A DNA stretch of 64,000 nucleotides from Paraburkholderia sp. SOS3 (lineage in GTDB: Bacteria > Pseudomonadota > Gammaproteobacteria > Burkholderiales > Burkholderiaceae). Shown in pieces: positions 18,482 to 26,849 of the stretch. A program made the position numbers and the translations under genes. The first letter of the stretch is position 1. Each line of letters opens with the position of its first letter. The stretch spans positions 930,001-994,000 of the forward strand of contig NZ_CP018811.1 of the NCBI RefSeq assembly GCF_001922345.1, read 5' to 3'. Below the pieces are notes generated by a model. It saw only the letters and a program-made list of their open reading frames with translations, searched no databases and was not told the origin of the DNA.

Positions 18482-19570
18482 CTAGAAGTAGTGGATCACG
18501 CCGAGCATCACGCCGGTCTGGTTGTGGCCGGCGACGATATCGCTGTCGTAGCCGTTCAGACCGAGATTCGAGCCGTTGCTGTTCTTTACGTAGCCGACTT
18601 CCGTATACAGCGTCGTGCTCTTCGACAACGCATATTTGGCGGTGGCGGCCAGATAGACCGGCCGCTGGCTCGCCGACGTGATGTCGGTCCAGAAAACCGC
18701 GCCGGCAATCGTGAGCGGCACGGACACGCGGTACTCGAGGCCGGTCCAGAACTCGTTCGCATGCCCCTGCGTGCTCGGATCGAGCGGCAGCGTGCTGCTG
18801 AGCCACCGGTAGCCGAGGTACGCCTTCGCCTTGCCGATTTTGTACGTCGCCGCAGCGGCCAGATGCTGCTCCTTGCCAGACTGCGTCGCGATCGACGTGC
18901 CGTTGCGCAGATCGTAGGTCACCATCGCCGAGAACGGGCCGCTCGCGTACTGAATGGCCGCACCGATTTCTCGCCCCACCCTGAAAGCGCCGGGCACCTG
19001 GCCGCCGTTCGGGATCGTCGCGTCGTAGCCGGTGCTGTAAAGCGCCTCGTAGCTGACCGGGCCGACGCTGCCGAAATACTTGACCGAGTTGTCGGCGCGG
19101 CCCGTGAACTGCCCGTCGGTTTGCTTGAGGCCATAGATGTTGTAGTCGAGCGGGTCGTAACGCACCGAGAAGTCGTACATCGGAACGCGCTGCCGGCCGA
19201 ATGTGAGCGAGCCGTAGCGGCTGCTCAGGCCCACGTAGGCCTGGCGGCCGAACAGGCGTCCGTTCTGCAGCGACTTGCCGCGCGTGATGTCGACGCCGCC
19301 TTCGAGCTGGAAGATCGCCTTGAACCCGTCGCCGAGATCTTCGGCCCCCTTGAAGCCGATCCGGCTGCTCTTTACCCCGCCCGATTCCTCGCGCAGAAGA
19401 TGCGACGCTTTGCCCTGCGAGTTGGGCGCGCCGGTCAGAAATTCCAGGCCGGCATCGGCGATGCCGTATAGCGTTACGCTCGACTGCGCATGAGCGCCCG
19501 CACTCAACGACGTCGCCAGCACGCCGAGCAGAAGCGGCCTGATCCGGGTTACTGTTCCTCCAATGCTCAT
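18482..19570 (-). CDS. Gram-negative outer-membrane porin (Omp38/OmpC-like, trimeric)
   Basis: A 362-residue porin with a signal peptide ending near AHAQ (about residue 29). The mature start SSVTLYGIADAGLEFL is the family hallmark, followed by alternating beta strands, SRIGFKGAEDLGDGFKAIFQLEGG, FGRQAYVGLSSRYGSLTFGRQ, and a terminal Phe (IHYF). It should let small hydrophilic solutes cross the outer membrane. GAGGAAA precedes the ATG. It is the last gene of the leftward LeuC-to-porin group, after a gap of about 250 bases, so it may serve as the entry channel for that cluster's substrate. Confidence 0.9.
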   Translation of the reverse strand: MSIGGTVTRIRPLLLGVLATSLSAGAHAQSSVTLYGIADAGLEFLTGAPNSQGKASHLLREESGGVKSSRIGFKGAEDLGDGFKAIFQLEGGVDITRGKSLQNGRLFGRQAYVGLSSRYGSLTFGRQRVPMYDFSVRYDPLDYNIYGLKQTDGQFTGRADNSVKYFGSVGPVSYEALYSTGYDATIPNGGQVPGAFRVGREIGAAIQYASGPFSAMVTYDLRNGTSIATQSGKEQHLAAAATYKIGKAKAYLGYRWLSSTLPLDPSTQGHANEFWTGLEYRVSVPLTIAGAVFWTDITSASQRPVYLAATAKYALSKSTTLYTEVGYVKNSNGSNLGLNGYDSDIVAGHNQTGVMLGVIHYF

Positions 19571-19824
19571 CTCATTTCCTCATTTAGTCGACCGGAAGCA
19601 TCTGACGGGATGGCCAGATCGCGCACCGATCATTAATTAGTCATGCTGAGTACGGACGTGAGAGCGCCACATCCGTTTCGATGATTTCAGTTCCGCATGC
19701 GCGGGTCGTTACGCATGCGGATACGCGCTTCAGGGTTGAATTCCCTCGAACGCGCCTGAACGTCTCCTGAACGCGTGAACGCAGTGCGAGGCAGCCGCCG
19801 CGCTCACGCTTTCCGGTTTTTGCG

Positions 19825-21153
19825 CTAGCGGGACGGGGCGTGCGCGACGTCGGGTCCGGCCGTCACTGCTTTCTCCCTCGATTTGCCGATCGGCGAGGGC
19901 GGGTCGTCGTCGATGCGGATCTTCAGCGTGAAGAGGGGGCCGAGCAGCAGCACGACGATCGATGCAACGAACGCGACTGCCCATCGGCCGTGCGACACAT
20001 CGAGCAGCATGCCGACGACGACCGGCGACACGGCGCCCGCCAGCGCCATCCCGGTGAAGGTGCACGCGCTCGACGTAGCGGAGTGCTCGCGCGAGACTTC
20101 CGTGCCGACGACCCAGAGCGGCGAATCCGCGAGTTCCGAGCAGAAGAACGCCAGCCCGAGGCACGCCGAACTGATCGTGACGTCGCGCGTCAGCAGCAGC
20201 GGAATCAGGAAGACGATCGACGAAAGGAAGCCGACGATGATCACTTCGCGGCGCGCGCGCAGCCGGTTGCCGGTGCGTTTGAAGCGCCAGTCGGTCAGCA
20301 TGCCGCCCGCGAACGTGCCGAGCGAGCCGCCGAGCAGCACGAGCGCGGAGAAGATCGCGTTGTGCGACAGCTTCATGCCATAGCGCTGCGAGAAAAACGA
20401 CGGAATCCAGTTCAGGAAGAACCACAGTACCCAGCCGTGACAGAAGCACGCGGCAGTGGCGGGCCACACGCGGCGAATCATGTCGCGCCAGTCGAGCGGC
20501 TTGCGATGCGGCGCGGGCGCCGCCGCGGCCTGTGCCTGTGCATGAGCGGCATGGCTTTGCGCATCGTCGCTATGCTTTTTCGCCTCGTTCAGGCCCAGAT
20601 ACATCACGACCATATAAACGAGCGTGATGCCGCCCAGAATAATGAACGTGAAGCGCCACGAAAACGCGACGATCAGCCCCGTGACGATCAGCGGCGCGAG
20701 CGCATTGGCAATGCGGCCCGTTGCGTGCATCGCGCCTTGCGCGGAACCGCGGCGGTCTTCTGGAATCACACGCGCGATCATCCGCGCGGCGGTCGGATAG
20801 ATCGGCGCTTCACCGACGCCGACGAAGAAGCGCGCCGCCACCAGCGCGACCAGACTGCCGACCATGCCCGTCGCGATCGTCGCGATGGCCCACAACGAGC
20901 CGTACAGCAACAGGCCCTTGCGGGAACCGATACGGTCGCTGTGCCAGCCGCCGGGAATCATGAAGCAGCTGTAGGCGATCGCGAAAGCGGAAAAGATAAA
21001 GCCGAGATGGGTGTTGTTAAACCCGAGTTCCTTGCTCATCACGGGCGCGGCGACCGAAATATTGGTACGGTCGACGTACATGATGAACGCCATGAGGCAG
21101 AGCAGGATGAACGTGATCCTTGCCCTGCTTCGCGTTGGCTGCGAAGGGGTCAT
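19825..21153 (-). CDS. MFS transporter, anion:cation symporter (ACS) family
   Basis: A 442-residue inner-membrane carrier with about twelve helices. It shows the ACS start (FILLCLMAFIMYVDRTNISVAAP) and the loop 2-3 motif GGWHSDRIGSRKGLL. The helix 4-5 stretch FFVGVGEAPIYPTAARMIARVIP is typical of GudP/tartrate/phthalate carriers. The substrate is probably an organic acid. Start ATG 21153 has an ideal GGAGGAAGAC site; upstream in-frame starts lack one. It sits in the catabolic cluster below leuC. Confidence 0.88.
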   Translation of the reverse strand: MTPSQPTRSRARITFILLCLMAFIMYVDRTNISVAAPVMSKELGFNNTHLGFIFSAFAIAYSCFMIPGGWHSDRIGSRKGLLLYGSLWAIATIATGMVGSLVALVAARFFVGVGEAPIYPTAARMIARVIPEDRRGSAQGAMHATGRIANALAPLIVTGLIVAFSWRFTFIILGGITLVYMVVMYLGLNEAKKHSDDAQSHAAHAQAQAAAAPAPHRKPLDWRDMIRRVWPATAACFCHGWVLWFFLNWIPSFFSQRYGMKLSHNAIFSALVLLGGSLGTFAGGMLTDWRFKRTGNRLRARREVIIVGFLSSIVFLIPLLLTRDVTISSACLGLAFFCSELADSPLWVVGTEVSREHSATSSACTFTGMALAGAVSPVVVGMLLDVSHGRWAVAFVASIVVLLLGPLFTLKIRIDDDPPSPIGKSREKAVTAGPDVAHAPSR

Positions 21154-21305
21154 GTCTTCCTCCATTTTGTTATAAGACTTAGGTGCTGCCATGCGCGGCG
21201 CTGCTTGACGAAGTGCAGCGGATGCAGCGCCGCGCGCGCTGCTGCGAGAAAGTTGCCGGGGGCTGCCGCGGGAACGGGTTCACCGGCGGCGGCGCCGGTT
21301 ACGTA

Positions 21306-22193
21306 TCAGCCGCGGAAGAAGCTCGACAGTGCTTCATAGGTTTCGTCGGGACACTCTTCCTGCAGATAGTGGCCCGATGGCACCGTGCCCGTCTTGACGA
21401 TGTTCGTCGCGTAGCGGCTCCACACTTCGGCCGCGTTGTGATTGCGCCCGACACCGCCTTTCGCGCCCCACAAGATCAGCGAGGGCGTGGTGACGCGCTT
21501 GCCGGCATCGTAGTCGGCGGTGTCCATGTCGAGGTCGATGCCGAAGGTTGCGCGGTAGTCCTCGCACATTGCGTGAATCACGTCCGGATTCCTGATGCAG
21601 CGGATGTAATCCTGCAGCGCTTCAGGGCCGAAGAAGCTCGTGCCCTGATCGGTCTTCGACAGCTTGCGGCGGATAAAGAACTCCGGATCCGCGCCCATCA
21701 TCGTTTCCGGCGTCGGGTAGTCCTGCACCATGAAGAACCAGTGCCACGAGAATTTGCCCCACTGACGCGTCACGTTGTTCAGCAGATGGTGCTGCGGCAG
21801 CATGTCCATGAAGCCCGCTTTCGTCACCTTGGCCGGATGATCGAGGCACATCCGGTGCAGCACGCGCGCGCCGCGATCGTGCCCGGCGGCGTAGAACTTC
21901 GTGAAGCCGAGCGTTTCCATCACTTCCACCTGGTCCTGCGCCATCGCACGGAACGAGTAGTTCGAGTGATCGCCGCCGCCGGGCGGCTTCGAGCTGTCGC
22001 CATAACCGCGCAGGTCGGTACAGACGACGGTGAATTCCTTTGCCAGCCGCGGGGCGATCTTGTGCCACGACAGATGGTTGAACGGGTTGCCGTGCATCAG
22101 CAGCAGCGGCGGGCCTTCGCCGCCTTTGACCGTCACGATGTCGGCACCGCTCGTCTTGATCGTGGTTTTTGTGAAATTCTCAAACATGGGCAT
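21306..22193 (-). CDS. Alpha/beta-hydrolase, fluoroacetate/haloacetate dehalogenase-like
   Basis: A 295-residue hydrolase with the DehH1/FAcD pattern. The nucleophile is D106 (AGHDRGAR) with R107 and R110 for the carboxylate. D130 is the acid and H275 the base (SGHYLQEE). The residues forming the halide pocket of fluoroacetate dehalogenases appear at equivalent spacing: H151-W152 (WHWFF) and Y213. The reaction would be displacement of a halide from a 2-haloacid to give the hydroxyacid; epoxide or ester hydrolysis cannot be excluded. CTGGAG precedes the ATG. It is cotranscribed below pdxA2. Confidence 0.85.
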   Translation of the reverse strand: MPMFENFTKTTIKTSGADIVTVKGGEGPPLLLMHGNPFNHLSWHKIAPRLAKEFTVVCTDLRGYGDSSKPPGGGDHSNYSFRAMAQDQVEVMETLGFTKFYAAGHDRGARVLHRMCLDHPAKVTKAGFMDMLPQHHLLNNVTRQWGKFSWHWFFMVQDYPTPETMMGADPEFFIRRKLSKTDQGTSFFGPEALQDYIRCIRNPDVIHAMCEDYRATFGIDLDMDTADYDAGKRVTTPSLILWGAKGGVGRNHNAAEVWSRYATNIVKTGTVPSGHYLQEECPDETYEALSSFFRG

Positions 22194-22290
22194 GGCTGAC
22201 TCCAGGCTAAAGCGTGTTTATGTTGATGCGTTTCGCCGCGCACGCCGTCTCCAGGCGGCGCAGCGGCATCGATGCGGGTGCTGATCTGCT

Positions 22291-23310
22291 TCAGTGCGCG
22301 AGCGCTTCGCGCGCGCGCTTGCGGGCGGCGGCGGTGCGGGTCGCGACGTCGAATGCGGCCGCGGTCGCGCCGACGTCCGCGCTGCCTTGACCGACGATGT
22401 CGTAAGCGACGCCATGCGCCGGCGTCGCATAGACGGTCTTCAGTCCGCCCGTCAGCGTCACGCCCTGCGAGAAGCCGAGCAGCTTCGTCGCGATCTGCCC
22501 CTGGTCGTGGTACATGATCACGACTGCGTCGAAGTCGCCGCGGCGCGCCTTGATAAATACGGTATCCGAAGGAAACGGGCCTTCGCTCGCCAGACCTTTC
22601 GCGCGCAGCGCTTCGAGCGTCGGGCGAATGATCTTGATCTCCTCGTCGCCGAACAGGCCGTTTTCGCCGCCGTGCGGATTGAGCGCCGCGACGCCGATGC
22701 GCGGCGCGCTCTTGCCGAATGCGCGCATCGTGTCGTGGGCGAGCGTCAGCGCGCCTTCGATGCGATCGGGCTTGACCATATCGACGGCCTGACGCAGCGC
22801 GACGTGCGAAGTCACGCGAAACGTCGAGAACTGCGGAATGATGTTGACTTCGCCGAAGTAGCCTTCGTGCTTCGTCCATGCGGCGAACATCTGGTGCTCG
22901 TCGTGGAAGTTCCAGCCGCCGCGATGCAGCGCGGCCTTGTTCAGCGGCGCGAAGCAGATGCCGTCGAGTTCGCCGGCCAGCGCGAGGTCGGTCATGAACT
23001 TCAGCGTTTCGCCGGTCAGGCGGCCCGATTCGGCGTTCAACTTGCCGCGCTCGTACAAGGCCGGGTCGACATTGTGCAGATCGATGAACGGCACCGCGGC
23101 TGCATCGTGTACCGCGTCCTTCACGTTCGCGATCTTCACGTACGCAATGCGCTGGCCTGCGTCCTTCATGCCGAGTTCGAGCACACGCTCGTCGCCGATG
23201 ATTACGACGTTCGCCTTTTCGCGCGTCTCGGGCAGCGACAGCAGCTTGACGATCAGCTCGGGGCCGATCCCCGTGACGTCGCCGAGCATCAGGCCGATCA
23301 GAGGTTTCAT
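22291..23310 (-). CDS. PdxA2-like NAD-dependent dehydrogenase (4-hydroxythreonine-4-phosphate dehydrogenase family)
   Basis: A 339-residue homologue of PdxA. It has GDVTGIGPELIVKLL at the start, the metal/substrate segments ALNPHGGENGLFG and MYHDQGQIATKLLGF, and THG-like ATPAHGVAYDI. The family oxidises a hydroxyl next to a carboxylate and often decarboxylates (PdxA, D-threonate pathway PdxA2, terephthalate TphB). It lies 124 bases below a LeuD-like gene, far from pyridoxine genes, so a catabolic PdxA2 role is more likely than B6 synthesis. GGAG lies nine bases before the ATG. Confidence 0.85.
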   Translation of the reverse strand: MKPLIGLMLGDVTGIGPELIVKLLSLPETREKANVVIIGDERVLELGMKDAGQRIAYVKIANVKDAVHDAAAVPFIDLHNVDPALYERGKLNAESGRLTGETLKFMTDLALAGELDGICFAPLNKAALHRGGWNFHDEHQMFAAWTKHEGYFGEVNIIPQFSTFRVTSHVALRQAVDMVKPDRIEGALTLAHDTMRAFGKSAPRIGVAALNPHGGENGLFGDEEIKIIRPTLEALRAKGLASEGPFPSDTVFIKARRGDFDAVVIMYHDQGQIATKLLGFSQGVTLTGGLKTVYATPAHGVAYDIVGQGSADVGATAAAFDVATRTAAARKRAREALAH

Positions 23311-23433
23311 GCGAGATTCTCCATACTGGTTCTAGTTGATTGAAACGGGCAGGCGCTCATGTTGCGGCTCGTGTCGCGATCCATAGCGCGACCCACCACA
23401 ACGCGCGGCCCGCAACGCGACCGCCGAGGCGGC

Positions 23434-24093
23434 CTACGCGCGCGCTGCCGAAGCACTCGCGCCATCGCCGTCCGGCAGCGGCAGCACGACGGCCCACGGG
23501 TTTTCCGCGCGATGCCGCTTCTCGAATGCTTCGATTTGCGGCAGCATCTTCAGCGACGCGCCGAGCACGTCGAGCCCTTCGAGGAACATCTGGCGATGGC
23601 GCTCGTCCATTCTGAACGCGTACGTGCGGCCCGATGCGGTGCGCACGCGTTGCGCCGCGACGTCGATCTCAATCGAGCTGGTCGCCGCGTGCGACACTTC
23701 GGCCGTGATCTCGTCGATCTCTTCAGGCTTCAGCACGATGGCGAGCAGCCGGTTATTCGCCGCGTTGTAGTAGAAAATTTCACCGTAGCTCGGCGCGAGC
23801 ACGGCTTCGATGCCGCTTTGCAGCAGGCCCCACACCGCATGCTCGCGGCTCGAGCCGCAACCGAAATTCGGGCCGCCGACCAGCACTTTGGCATCGGCAT
23901 ACGCAGGCGTATTGAGCACGAAGTCGGCGCGCTTGCGGCCATCCGGCGCGAAGCGCAGGTCATACAACAGGCCGGCGGCGAGGCCCGATTTGTCGGTGCC
24001 GAGCAGAAACTGCTTCGGCATGATCTGGTCGGTATCGAGGTTCGCGATCGGCAGCGGGGCTGCGACGCCTTCTATGCGCGAGTAATCAGGCAC
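23434..24093 (-). CDS. LeuD-like aconitase-family small subunit
   Basis: A 219-residue swivel-domain subunit. Visible motifs are the start PIANLDTDQIMPKQFL, GPNFGCGSSREHAVWGL (family active-site loop), and FYYNAANNRLL. Together with the upstream LeuC-like subunit it should isomerise or dehydrate a 2-hydroxy-dicarboxylate. The start is GTG 24093, overlapping the large-subunit stop by eight bases, with GGAGAG upstream. The cluster lacks leuA and leuB and contains a PdxA-like dehydrogenase, so this is probably a catabolic paralogue and not leucine synthesis. Confidence 0.87.
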   Translation of the reverse strand: MPDYSRIEGVAAPLPIANLDTDQIMPKQFLLGTDKSGLAAGLLYDLRFAPDGRKRADFVLNTPAYADAKVLVGGPNFGCGSSREHAVWGLLQSGIEAVLAPSYGEIFYYNAANNRLLAIVLKPEEIDEITAEVSHAATSSIEIDVAAQRVRTASGRTYAFRMDERHRQMFLEGLDVLGASLKMLPQIEAFEKRHRAENPWAVVLPLPDGDGASASAARA

Positions 24094-25522
24094 GGTAGTG
24101 CTCTCCCTGTTGCTCCCAATTGCGGATATCGGTAATGCGTCCCGCGATCGCCGCCGCGGCCGCCATCGCGGGGCTCATCAGATGCGTGCGGCTATCGCGG
24201 CCCTGGCGGCCTTCGAAATTGCGGTTCGTCGTCGATGCGCAGCGCTCGCCCGGACGCAACACGTCGTCGTTCATCGCGAGACACATCGAGCAGCCGGGCT
24301 GACGCCATTCGAAGCCGGCCTTGATGAAAATGTCCGACAGCCCTTCCTGTTCCGCTTGCTGACGTACCGCGCCCGAGCCCGGCACGATCATCGCGCGCAC
24401 GGTAGGCGCGACGCGCATGCCGTCGCGCAGCATCGCGGCCACGGCGCGCAGATCTTCGATGCGGCCGTTCGTGCACGAGCCGATGAACACGCGGTCGATC
24501 GGTGTGCCTTCGATCTTCGAGCCGGCCGCGAGGCCGATGTAATCGAGCGCGCGCGCGGTCGCTGCGCTCGCGATGTGATCGGCGCCATCGGCCGGCGCCG
24601 GGATCACGCCGTCGACCGGAATCGCCTGGTCGGGGCTCGTGCCCCACGTCACGTACGGTGCGACCTCGGCGGCCGCGATCGTGACCGTGCTGTCGAACGT
24701 TGCGTGCGCATCGGAGCGCAGCGAGCGCCATGCGGCGATCGCGTCTTCCATCTGCGCTTCGCCGAGGTTGCCGCGATGCGCGCGCAGATAGTCGAAAGTC
24801 GTGTCGTCGGGTTCGACGAGCGAGGCGCGCGCACCGGCCTCGACGGTCATGTTGCACAACGTCATGCGCGCTTCGATCGACATCGCGCGAATCGCTTCGC
24901 CCGTATATTCGACTGCATAGCCGCGCGCGCCTTGCGCGCTGATCTTCGCGATCACCCGCAGCACGAGGTCTTTCGACGTGGTGCCGGCGGGCAAAGGACC
25001 GTCGATATGAATGCGCATCGTGCGCGCCACGCGATACGACAGCGTCTGCGTGGCGAGCACATGCTCGATCTCCGATGTGCCGATGCCGAAGCCGAGCGCG
25101 CCGAACGCGCCGTAGGTGGTGGTATGGCTATCGCCGCACAGCACGACCATGCCGGGGCGGATCAGGCCCGACTCGGGCGCGACGACGTGCTCGATGCCTT
25201 GCAGCGGATCGTTGACGTCGAACAGTTTGATGCCGTAGCGCGTGCAGTTGCGCGTGAAATTGGCAGCCTGGCGCGAGGCGGCGTCGATCGCGATCACGCG
25301 TTTGCCGACCGGATCGGGTTTCGTCGGAATCACGTGATCGACGACGCCCATCTGCTGTTGCGGCCGCAGTACGCCGATACCGCGTTCGACGAGCCCGTTG
25401 AACGCCTGCGGGCTCGTGTACTCGTTCATGATGTGCAGGTCCGCGTAAAGCAGGACGTGCTCCGCGTCGAGACGGGCCACGGTGTGCGACTCGACGAGCT
25501 TCTGATACAACGTGCGCGGCAC
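24086..25522 (-). CDS. LeuC-like aconitase-family large subunit
   Basis: A 478-residue subunit with the [4Fe-4S] cysteines in GSCTNGR and PGCSMCLAMN. The substrate motifs VLCGDSHTTTYGAFGALGFGIGTSE and NRNFEGRQG are also present. The start is GTG 25522 directly after GGAGGAGAT. It is the first gene of the leftward catabolic group and is divergent from a LysR regulator across about 155 bases. The substrate may be isopropylmalate-like, citramalate-like or dimethylmalate-like; sequence alone cannot decide. Confidence 0.87.
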   Translation of the reverse strand: MPRTLYQKLVESHTVARLDAEHVLLYADLHIMNEYTSPQAFNGLVERGIGVLRPQQQMGVVDHVIPTKPDPVGKRVIAIDAASRQAANFTRNCTRYGIKLFDVNDPLQGIEHVVAPESGLIRPGMVVLCGDSHTTTYGAFGALGFGIGTSEIEHVLATQTLSYRVARTMRIHIDGPLPAGTTSKDLVLRVIAKISAQGARGYAVEYTGEAIRAMSIEARMTLCNMTVEAGARASLVEPDDTTFDYLRAHRGNLGEAQMEDAIAAWRSLRSDAHATFDSTVTIAAAEVAPYVTWGTSPDQAIPVDGVIPAPADGADHIASAATARALDYIGLAAGSKIEGTPIDRVFIGSCTNGRIEDLRAVAAMLRDGMRVAPTVRAMIVPGSGAVRQQAEQEGLSDIFIKAGFEWRQPGCSMCLAMNDDVLRPGERCASTTNRNFEGRQGRDSRTHLMSPAMAAAAAIAGRITDIRNWEQQGEHYRA

Positions 25523-25678
25523 ATCTCCTCCAATGGTGTGGGGCCGGGAGTGGACAGTTTTTTTTGGCTAACGACGCTGACAGCTTCGTTACGGGGGATA
25601 GTCTATACAGATGGTCGGCGCATATAATGCATTCTTCTTTAATCTATTTTTAACTTGAATTTATAAGTGGGCCGGTAA

Positions 25679-26614
25679 GTGGATTCGATCTCCGATCTCG
25701 CGTTCTTTGTCCAGCTCGTCAAACACGGCAGCCTGTCGGCGCTGGCCCGCGAGCTCGGCGTGACGCCGCCTGCGGTCACCGCGCGCCTGGCACGCATGGA
25801 AACGCGCCTCGGCGTGCGGCTGCTGAATCGCACCACGCGGCGGATCAGCGTCACGCAGGAGGGCGAACTGTATCTGTCGCATGGCGCGCGGCTGCTGCTC
25901 GAGTTCGAGGAGCTCGACCGCATGGTGTCGAGTGCGCGCGCGGTGCCGAAGGGCCTGTTGCGCGTCAATGCGACGTTCGGCTTCGGGCGGCGTCATATCG
26001 CGCCCGCGGTGTCCGAGTTCGCGCGGCGTTATGCGGAAGTCGAAGTGCAACTGACGCTGACCGACCGCTCGATCCGGCTTGCCGACGAAGCGTACGACGT
26101 CGGCATCTGGTTCGGCGAAGTGCCCGACTCACGCCTCGTCGCGCGCAAGATCGCGCCGAACCGGCGCTTTCTATGTGCGTCGCCTGCTTATCTCGCACGC
26201 GCCGGCGTGCCGGCCACGCCGCGCGATCTGCACGGCCACCAATGCATCGTGCTGCGCGAAAACGACGCCGCATACGGCACCTGGCATTTGCGCCGCGGCC
26301 GCAAGCACGAAACGATCAAGGTGCGCGGCGCGCTCAGCAGCAACGACGGCGAGACCGCGCTGGTCTGGGCGCTCGACGGTCACGGCGTGCTGATGCGCTC
26401 CGAATGGGACGTGTACCCGCATCTGCGCTCTGGCGCGTTGCAGCTGGTGCTGCCCGAGTGGTCGTTGCCGGGTGCCGATGTGCATGCGGTGTATGGCGAG
26501 CGGCTCAATGTGTCGGCCAAGGTCGGTGCGTTCGTCGACTTCCTCGTGGAATGGTTCGGTCATACCGTGGACCAGATGGGCGAGACGCAAACGTGGATGG
26601 CGCACGGCGATTAG
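25679..26614 (+). CDS. LysR-family transcriptional regulator
   Basis: A 311-residue LysR protein. Residues 1-60 form the winged helix-turn-helix (GSLSALARELGVTPPAVTARLARMETRLGVRLLNRTTRR), followed by the periplasmic-binding-like effector domain. It starts with GTG at 25679. The divergent 155-base region to the leuC-like gene is A+T-rich (25620-25670), where its operator is expected, but I could not fix a single T-N11-A box. It probably controls the leuC-to-MFS group in response to that pathway's substrate. Confidence 0.88.
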   Translation: MDSISDLAFFVQLVKHGSLSALARELGVTPPAVTARLARMETRLGVRLLNRTTRRISVTQEGELYLSHGARLLLEFEELDRMVSSARAVPKGLLRVNATFGFGRRHIAPAVSEFARRYAEVEVQLTLTDRSIRLADEAYDVGIWFGEVPDSRLVARKIAPNRRFLCASPAYLARAGVPATPRDLHGHQCIVLRENDAAYGTWHLRRGRKHETIKVRGALSSNDGETALVWALDGHGVLMRSEWDVYPHLRSGALQLVLPEWSLPGADVHAVYGERLNVSAKVGAFVDFLVEWFGHTVDQMGETQTWMAHGD

Positions 26615-26744
26615 CTGCGGTGCCCGAGTCGTTGAAAACGCAGGCAGCAGCACGAGTCTTGCCATCGGCCGGTTCCGCTCGACGGCTATCCGTAAGCTGG
26701 CGTGAACGGCTGTAACCCCAGACCGCCGGCGCTGCGATATGATC

Positions 26745-26787
26745 CGCACGGTCGCACGGTCGCACGGCAACGCGGCGGTCGCACGGC
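26745..26787. repeat. Short tandem repeat in the 26615-26849 intergenic region
   Basis: CGCACGGT occurs twice exactly and once as CGCACGGC in direct tandem (26745-26768), with a fourth copy at 26780-26787. Nothing else is seen in this gap. Confidence 0.6.
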
Positions 26788-26849
26788 AATAAAGTACGAA
26801 CATCGTCACACACGCGCACATTTTTTCGCGCGACAGAACGGGGCGCAGC

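Noticed and set aside
19840..21339. Long rightward open frame opposite the ACS carrier
   Set aside because: Arg/Asp/His-rich composition and exact antisense cover of a clear MFS gene; same situation at 24098-25627 and 59538-61265.
25523..25678. ACTTGAATTTATAAGT as the LysR operator for the leuC-like operon
   Set aside because: Imperfect dyad with wrong T-N11-A spacing and right beside the LysR start; not strong enough to annotate.
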